Shown in pieces: positions 5,552-8,447 of a stretch of 8,447 nt of DNA; position 1 is the stretch's first letter, and the number at the start of each line of letters is the position of its first letter. Made by a program: the position numbers and the translations under genes. The stretch spans positions 1-8,447 of the forward strand of contig JAHIRR010000058.1 of NCBI GenBank assembly GCA_018818505.1. The letters are read 5' to 3'. This DNA comes from Candidatus Omnitrophota bacterium. GTDB lineage: Bacteria > Omnitrophota > Koll11 > Gorgyraeales > Gorgyraeaceae. A model generated the notes under the pieces. That model was not told the origin of the DNA. It was given only the letters and a program-made list of their open reading frames with translations, and did no database searches.

Positions 5552-7213
5552 ATGTCAATATTTAGAAAAGCTTACAATTTGAAGATTATATCAATAGTAC
5601 TAATGAGTTCGCTATTACTTACTACTTCACTCTGCGCCCATCCTGTCTCAAGAGATTCTTTAAGAATACCTACTGGACAAGAAAACACTTTAAAACGCAT
5701 GGAAGCGTTACAGAAACAAGCAGGACCAGAAGAGGCAATTGCGTCTGGGGAAAACAATGTTGCTACTTGTTTAGAAGAAATAAAAAGCAGCGAAAAACAC
5801 GCAAAGCTCATGATAGGACAAGATGTACAGCTAGCCCCTCGTGCAAGGGAAGAGTTAGCATACGAAATGGCAATGGGAATAAACATCTATGATGGAACTA
5901 AAATTGCAAAAATTTTTCAAAATCAGATTAACCTTTTGAACGAACTGAAACGAAACCTTTATGAGCCCACCAATATCCACAAAGAAGCATGGCTGGAAGC
6001 AGAAGAAATGCTCTTCCCATACCTCAGAGAAAGAGGATATTCATTTATCATCCCTCTAATTTTATGTGTGTATCCTCTAAGAAATCCCTGCTGTTTTTCC
6101 ATCTTTGCAGAACCCACAATTGCAATCCCTGCTGATGAGAAAAACAAAAAAATTCTAGTATCCCAGATCTTGGCTGAGTCAATCCATGCAAACGCTTATG
6201 ACTTCCCCAATAAATTTTTGAGAGAAGGATTTGAGCAGTATTTTGGTATAAAGATACGTTTATTGAATGAAGGATACGAAGAAAAAAACCTGTCTAAGAA
6301 TATCTTTTTAGAATATCAACAAAAATGGTTCAATGCGCTTATAAAAGCAGGATATTCAAATCTAGACTCTCTACTTTATAGGTATTCACTCCGAACAGTG
6401 CTTGAATTGATTAACAAGATAGGGGAGAAACCATTGGAACATGCATATTGGACAGGAGACCGCACTCTACTTGAAGAAAAATGCAACATCTTGCTAGGTA
6501 AAGATGCATGGCAGGAAATCGTAGCTGACGGTATATATTGCTCTCATGAACTAGGCACAGTTAACGGGGCGTTGAATTTTTATTTAAGTGTGACAGATAG
6601 GATGAAAGGAGAAAATGTCGACATAACACAATATGAAAATGATTATTGGGATGGGAAGTTAGGGAGCATTAAAAAAGAAAGGGATACTGATAAGCAGCAA
6701 GAACTAGACAGAGAATTGGGCTGGATAAAATCCCAAGAGGAAGCATTTATAGGTGAATTTGATACCGTAAAAGCAGTATGGAAGAAAGTAACATACCTTT
6801 ACGATAAGAGATATCGCCACGCCATAGATTATATTGTGTGTTTATCCCTGGAACAATCTTCTAAAAATAGCCTTGGGAAACAATATAATATTGATGATTC
6901 CTACTACGCGAAGAAAGAAGTGCCTGGAGTAGCAAGTTCTATGGAAAGGGCTGAGTTTGATGAGAATATTTTTCTTTCTGTAGAAAACCCCCATCCACAG
7001 CTCTTAGCAGCAACACAGAATTGCCCCCCTGGCACAAAATTTAAGTTATTTGTCGATAATTTCAAAGAATTTAGACAAGGCAATTCTATTTTCAAAGATA
7101 TTGGTGTAGCAAAAATCATCATTATTCCTCCCGATTCCCACGTTCCAGAGAAAGCAAAAAGTCCTTTAGACGACCAGCTTAATTCTTCTCGTGTGCAATC
7201 TAAAGATATATAA
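5552..7213 (+). CDS. Secreted protein of unknown function with a degenerate metallopeptidase-like motif
   Basis: This 553-residue protein has a clear Sec signal peptide: basic start (MSIFRKAYNLK), hydrophobic core IISIVLMSSLLL, and likely cleavage after SLCA (residues 26-29). Cys28 does not sit in a good lipobox, so export as a soluble protein is more likely. The mature start includes RDSLRIPT. No family is recognised. Residues 208-231 read AESIHA, then REGFEQYFG, like the HExxH...EGxxxYFG helix pair of peptidase-MA-type zinc proteases. However, the first His is Ala208, with E209, H212 and E225 kept, so zinc catalysis is doubtful. Residues 350-420 are highly charged and helical. The tail (about 465-553) has a beta-like VAKIIIIPP segment and a polar end. 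ATG 5552 has no visible Shine-Dalgarno. Arginine is mostly AGA/AGG, unlike the gene before it. It appears monocistronic. Confidence 0.65.
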   Translation: MSIFRKAYNLKIISIVLMSSLLLTTSLCAHPVSRDSLRIPTGQENTLKRMEALQKQAGPEEAIASGENNVATCLEEIKSSEKHAKLMIGQDVQLAPRAREELAYEMAMGINIYDGTKIAKIFQNQINLLNELKRNLYEPTNIHKEAWLEAEEMLFPYLRERGYSFIIPLILCVYPLRNPCCFSIFAEPTIAIPADEKNKKILVSQILAESIHANAYDFPNKFLREGFEQYFGIKIRLLNEGYEEKNLSKNIFLEYQQKWFNALIKAGYSNLDSLLYRYSLRTVLELINKIGEKPLEHAYWTGDRTLLEEKCNILLGKDAWQEIVADGIYCSHELGTVNGALNFYLSVTDRMKGENVDITQYENDYWDGKLGSIKKERDTDKQQELDRELGWIKSQEEAFIGEFDTVKAVWKKVTYLYDKRYRHAIDYIVCLSLEQSSKNSLGKQYNIDDSYYAKKEVPGVASSMERAEFDENIFLSVENPHPQLLAATQNCPPGTKFKLFVDNFKEFRQGNSIFKDIGVAKIIIIPPDSHVPEKAKSPLDDQLNSSRVQSKDI

Positions 7214-7248
7214 TAGTCATTGAAAATAGGATAAAATCAGAGAGGGGA

Positions 7249-7305
7249 ATTTTTTAAAAATTTTTTCAAAAAAGACTTGACAGATGCCAAAACATATGAT
7301 AAACT
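7249..7305 (+). promoter_or_regulatory. Promoter of the HTH regulator with A/T upstream element
   Basis: TTGACA (7277-7282), a 17-base spacer and TAAACT (7300-7305) with extended -10 TG at 7297-7298. The stretch 7249-7273 is almost pure A/T tracts, like an UP element. The predicted start near 7312 falls right at ATG 7313, implying a leaderless or nearly leaderless message. The CAAAACATATGATAA block (7288-7302) across the -10 recurs as CAAAACAGATGATAA at 7525-7539. Confidence 0.6.
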
Positions 7306-7312
7306 TCAATTA

Positions 7313-7492
7313 ATGACTGAGAAGGAGATTCTTGCGAAGATCGAAACTTACATGTCAAAACATAATCTCCGGCAGTGGGAATTGGCAAAAAGGTTAGGTA
7401 TTCCAGAAGCAACGCTCAACAGGTGGTTAAGGCGCAAGACAAACATATCAAATGCCTACCTTGTCATTCTTAAGAAAGAAGGGGTTATTTAA
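7313..7492 (+). CDS. Small Cro/XRE-like helix-turn-helix regulator
   Basis: This 59-residue protein is almost entirely one HTH domain: NLRQWELAKRLGIPEATLNRWL is the helix-turn-helix, followed by RRKTNISNAYLVILKKEGVI. It is a typical size and layout for a phage or integrative-element Cro/XRE repressor, or a small controller protein. It acts on DNA in the cytoplasm, and no sensor domain is present. I chose ATG 7313. The frame stays open to a TTG at 7277 (71 residues), but that TTG is the -35 box of a good promoter and has no ribosome binding site. The predicted transcript starts almost at ATG 7313. It lies upstream of xis-like and integrase genes in the same direction, as expected for an element's regulator. 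Near-identical sequence in front of both this gene and the xis gene suggests it controls both. Confidence 0.72.
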   Translation: MTEKEILAKIETYMSKHNLRQWELAKRLGIPEATLNRWLRRKTNISNAYLVILKKEGVI

Positions 7493-7503
7493 AATATTTT
7501 TTT

Positions 7504-7588
7504 GGAGGGAAAATTGACGTATATCAAAACAGATGATAATAGAGGTAAAGAAAGAACAATATTTTTTATCCAAAAAATTATCATCTGA
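7504..7588 (+). promoter_or_regulatory. Putative promoter/operator and 24-codon leader before xis
   Basis: TTGACG (7514-7519), 17 bases, then TAATAG (7537-7542) with TG at 7534-7535, closely copying the element in front of the HTH gene. The same TTG at 7514 also sits four bases after GGAGGG (7504-7509) and opens a 24-codon frame ending at TGA 7586-7588. CAGATGATAAT (7530-7540) is matched in reverse complement by ATTATCATCTG (7577-7587). A third CAAAACA lies at 7589-7595. Promoter, operator and leader-peptide readings overlap here and cannot be separated by eye. Confidence 0.5.
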
Positions 7589-7619
7589 CAAAACAGGTAT
7601 CAAGAAATGGAGGTTTAAA

Positions 7620-7805
7620 ATGACTCTAGTGACTGCGAAGGCAATATCAGAGAAATACAGTATTCCCCTGGGGACAATCTACTACTATATTTCAAGGAAT
7701 GAAATCCCACACTATCAAATAATGGGCAGAAGGAAATTTAACCCACTTGAGATTGAGAGTTGGGTAAGACAAGGAAAATCAAATGTCGCTGCTAAAGTTT
7801 GGTAA
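7620..7805 (+). CDS. Excisionase-family HTH protein (Xis-like)
   Basis: This 61-residue protein matches the MerR-like HTH_17 excisionase pattern along most of its length: VTAKAISEKYSIPLGTIYYY as the helix-turn-helix, then ISRNEIPHYQIMGRRKFNP as the wing and LEIESWVRQGK as the final helix. Such proteins bend DNA at attachment sites and bias an integrase toward excision, or act as small regulators. The frame extends upstream to ATG 7533, but ATG 7620 is preferred: GGAGG sits six bases before it, and the domain begins straight after. The last 23 bases overlap the integrase gene, so the two are coupled, the typical xis-int pairing. The family call is firm; the excision role is inferred from context. 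Confidence 0.82.
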   Translation: MTLVTAKAISEKYSIPLGTIYYYISRNEIPHYQIMGRRKFNPLEIESWVRQGKSNVAAKVW

Positions 7806-8385
7806 GGTATATAAAAGGCCTGATAGCCCCTTTTTCTGGATCTGGTACTATGACGCTAATGGAAAGCGCCACAGGGAAAGCACGCAGACTAATAATAAGA
7901 AATTAGCTGAAGAGATGCTACGTAGCAGGATTCTTGAATTTCAAAGCTTAAGGTCTGGCCTTAAGACAACAAGCGACATGCCTTATGATGCATTTAGTGA
8001 TGATTTTCTGAAACACTATAAAGCCCGGTATCCCTATGAGACCTTTAAATCTCACAGGAGTGTTATAAATGAGTTTAGAAAATTCATGGATATTATAGAA
8101 ATAGGTAGGTTAAAAGAGATTGCGCCCGAAGTTATAAATAAATACATAACCTATCTAAGAGAAGAAAAGAAAAATAAGGCCTGTACATGCAATAATCACT
8201 TAAAGAACCTGATTACACAGTTTAATTATGCAATACAAAATAAACTTATGTATGAAAATCCGGCCAAGGGATGCCCAAAGATTGAAGTAACAGATGCAAA
8301 GAAAAAGGGCGCGCTATCAGTGGATGCTGGATGTCAACTACTATTTCCTACCAGCGACAATTATAATTCCCTATGTTTGAGTTAA
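7783..8385 (+). pseudogene. Tyrosine integrase lacking its catalytic domain
   Basis: The 200-residue product has the front half of a phage-type tyrosine recombinase. Residues 5-55 form an arm-site binding domain (GKVYKRPDSPFFWIWYYDAN, then GKRHREST and a helix). Residues 66-165 form the helical core-binding domain (FKSHRSVINEFRKFMDII, then NNHLKNLITQFNYAIQNKL and YENPAKGC). The linker KKKGALSVDAG starts what should be the catalytic domain, but the frame stops about 15 residues later. None of the Arg, His-x-x-Arg or Tyr catalytic residues is present; full-length relatives have about 350-400 residues. I checked the other two forward frames from 8300 to 8400 and found no TGLR-like continuation, so a simple frameshift does not explain it. 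ATG 7783 overlaps the xis gene and has AAGGA upstream. It is likely inactive unless the end is an assembly artefact. Confidence 0.8.
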
Positions 8386-8392
8386 AAAAATA

Positions 8393-8440
8393 GTAGCAGT
8401 CTTTTTCTTTTCTTTTTTGCTACTTTTTTCTTTTCTTTTT
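8393..8440 (+). repeat. Tandem homopyrimidine repeat with a weak hairpin
   Basis: Two near-identical 17-base pyrimidine tracts, T5-6 C T4 C T5-6, occupy 8402-8418 and 8424-8440 (period 23). GTAGCA (8393-8398) and TGCTAC (8418-8423) can pair around the first tract. The T-rich sequence beyond could act as a terminator. Low complexity at the window edge also raises the possibility of a contig-end artefact. Confidence 0.6.
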
Positions 8441-8447
8441 GTGAATA

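Noticed and set aside
7277..7312. TTG 7277 as the start of the HTH gene
   Set aside because: No ribosome binding site is present and TTGACA fits a -35 box with a well-spaced -10. Kept only as an alternative because a similar TTG at 7514 does have a ribosome binding site.
7533..7619. N-terminal extension of the Xis-like protein to ATG 7533
   Set aside because: ATG 7620 has GGAGG six bases upstream and the HTH domain begins there; the extension crosses the inverted repeat and promoter-like element.

Overview
The window reads as bacterial chromosome with an accessory segment. The tRNA genes carry encoded CCA ends, most genes have Shine-Dalgarno sites, several sigma70-type promoters can be picked out, and one protein carries a Sec signal peptide. 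The left end is the tail of a V/A-type ATPase operon in the order D-I-K, as in Chlamydiae and other non-proteobacterial lineages. The secreted protein has an Arg-Asp-Ser-Leu-Arg-x-Pro stretch just after its signal peptide. From memory I associate that stretch with Omnitrophota, so a PVC-group or Omnitrophota-like host is my best guess, not a demonstrated assignment.

Layout. 1-2440: end of V-ATPase subunit D, then the membrane subunits I and K. A perfect 52-nt palindrome of a dispersed-repeat type lies between I and K. 2450-2872: a promoter, tRNA-Val(UAC), a repeat-filled spacer, tRNA-Asp(GUC) and a strong intrinsic terminator. 2911-3714: three TGTCACG repeats and a 35-nt hairpin lead into a small winged-helix protein and a short unrecognised protein whose C-terminus is made of a dispersed repeat. 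3730-5242: an isolated gene with its own strong promoter, encoding an AlbA_2/Schlafen-type plus GHKL-ATPase plus winged-helix protein, with a codon style unlike its neighbours. 5243-7213: an AT-rich gap and then a secreted protein of unknown function. 7249-8385: a Cro-like HTH regulator, a small excisionase-like protein and a tyrosine integrase that stops before its catalytic domain. The last 60 bases are homopyrimidine-rich.

How it fits together. The ATPase genes form one translationally coupled unit, and subunit K keeps the residues of a Na+-type rotor site. Everything from the tRNA-Asp terminator to the integrase looks accessory: DNA-binding proteins, an AlbA_2 protein, a hypothetical secreted protein and a regulator-xis-int module. 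This matches a decayed or partly visible integrative element beside a tRNA gene, but no second attachment site is visible. The most interesting regulatory structure is the pair of near-identical elements at 7277-7305 and 7514-7542, in front of the HTH gene and the xis-int pair. Each can be read either as a promoter/operator or as a TTG-initiated coding start, and the second also forms one arm of an inverted repeat.
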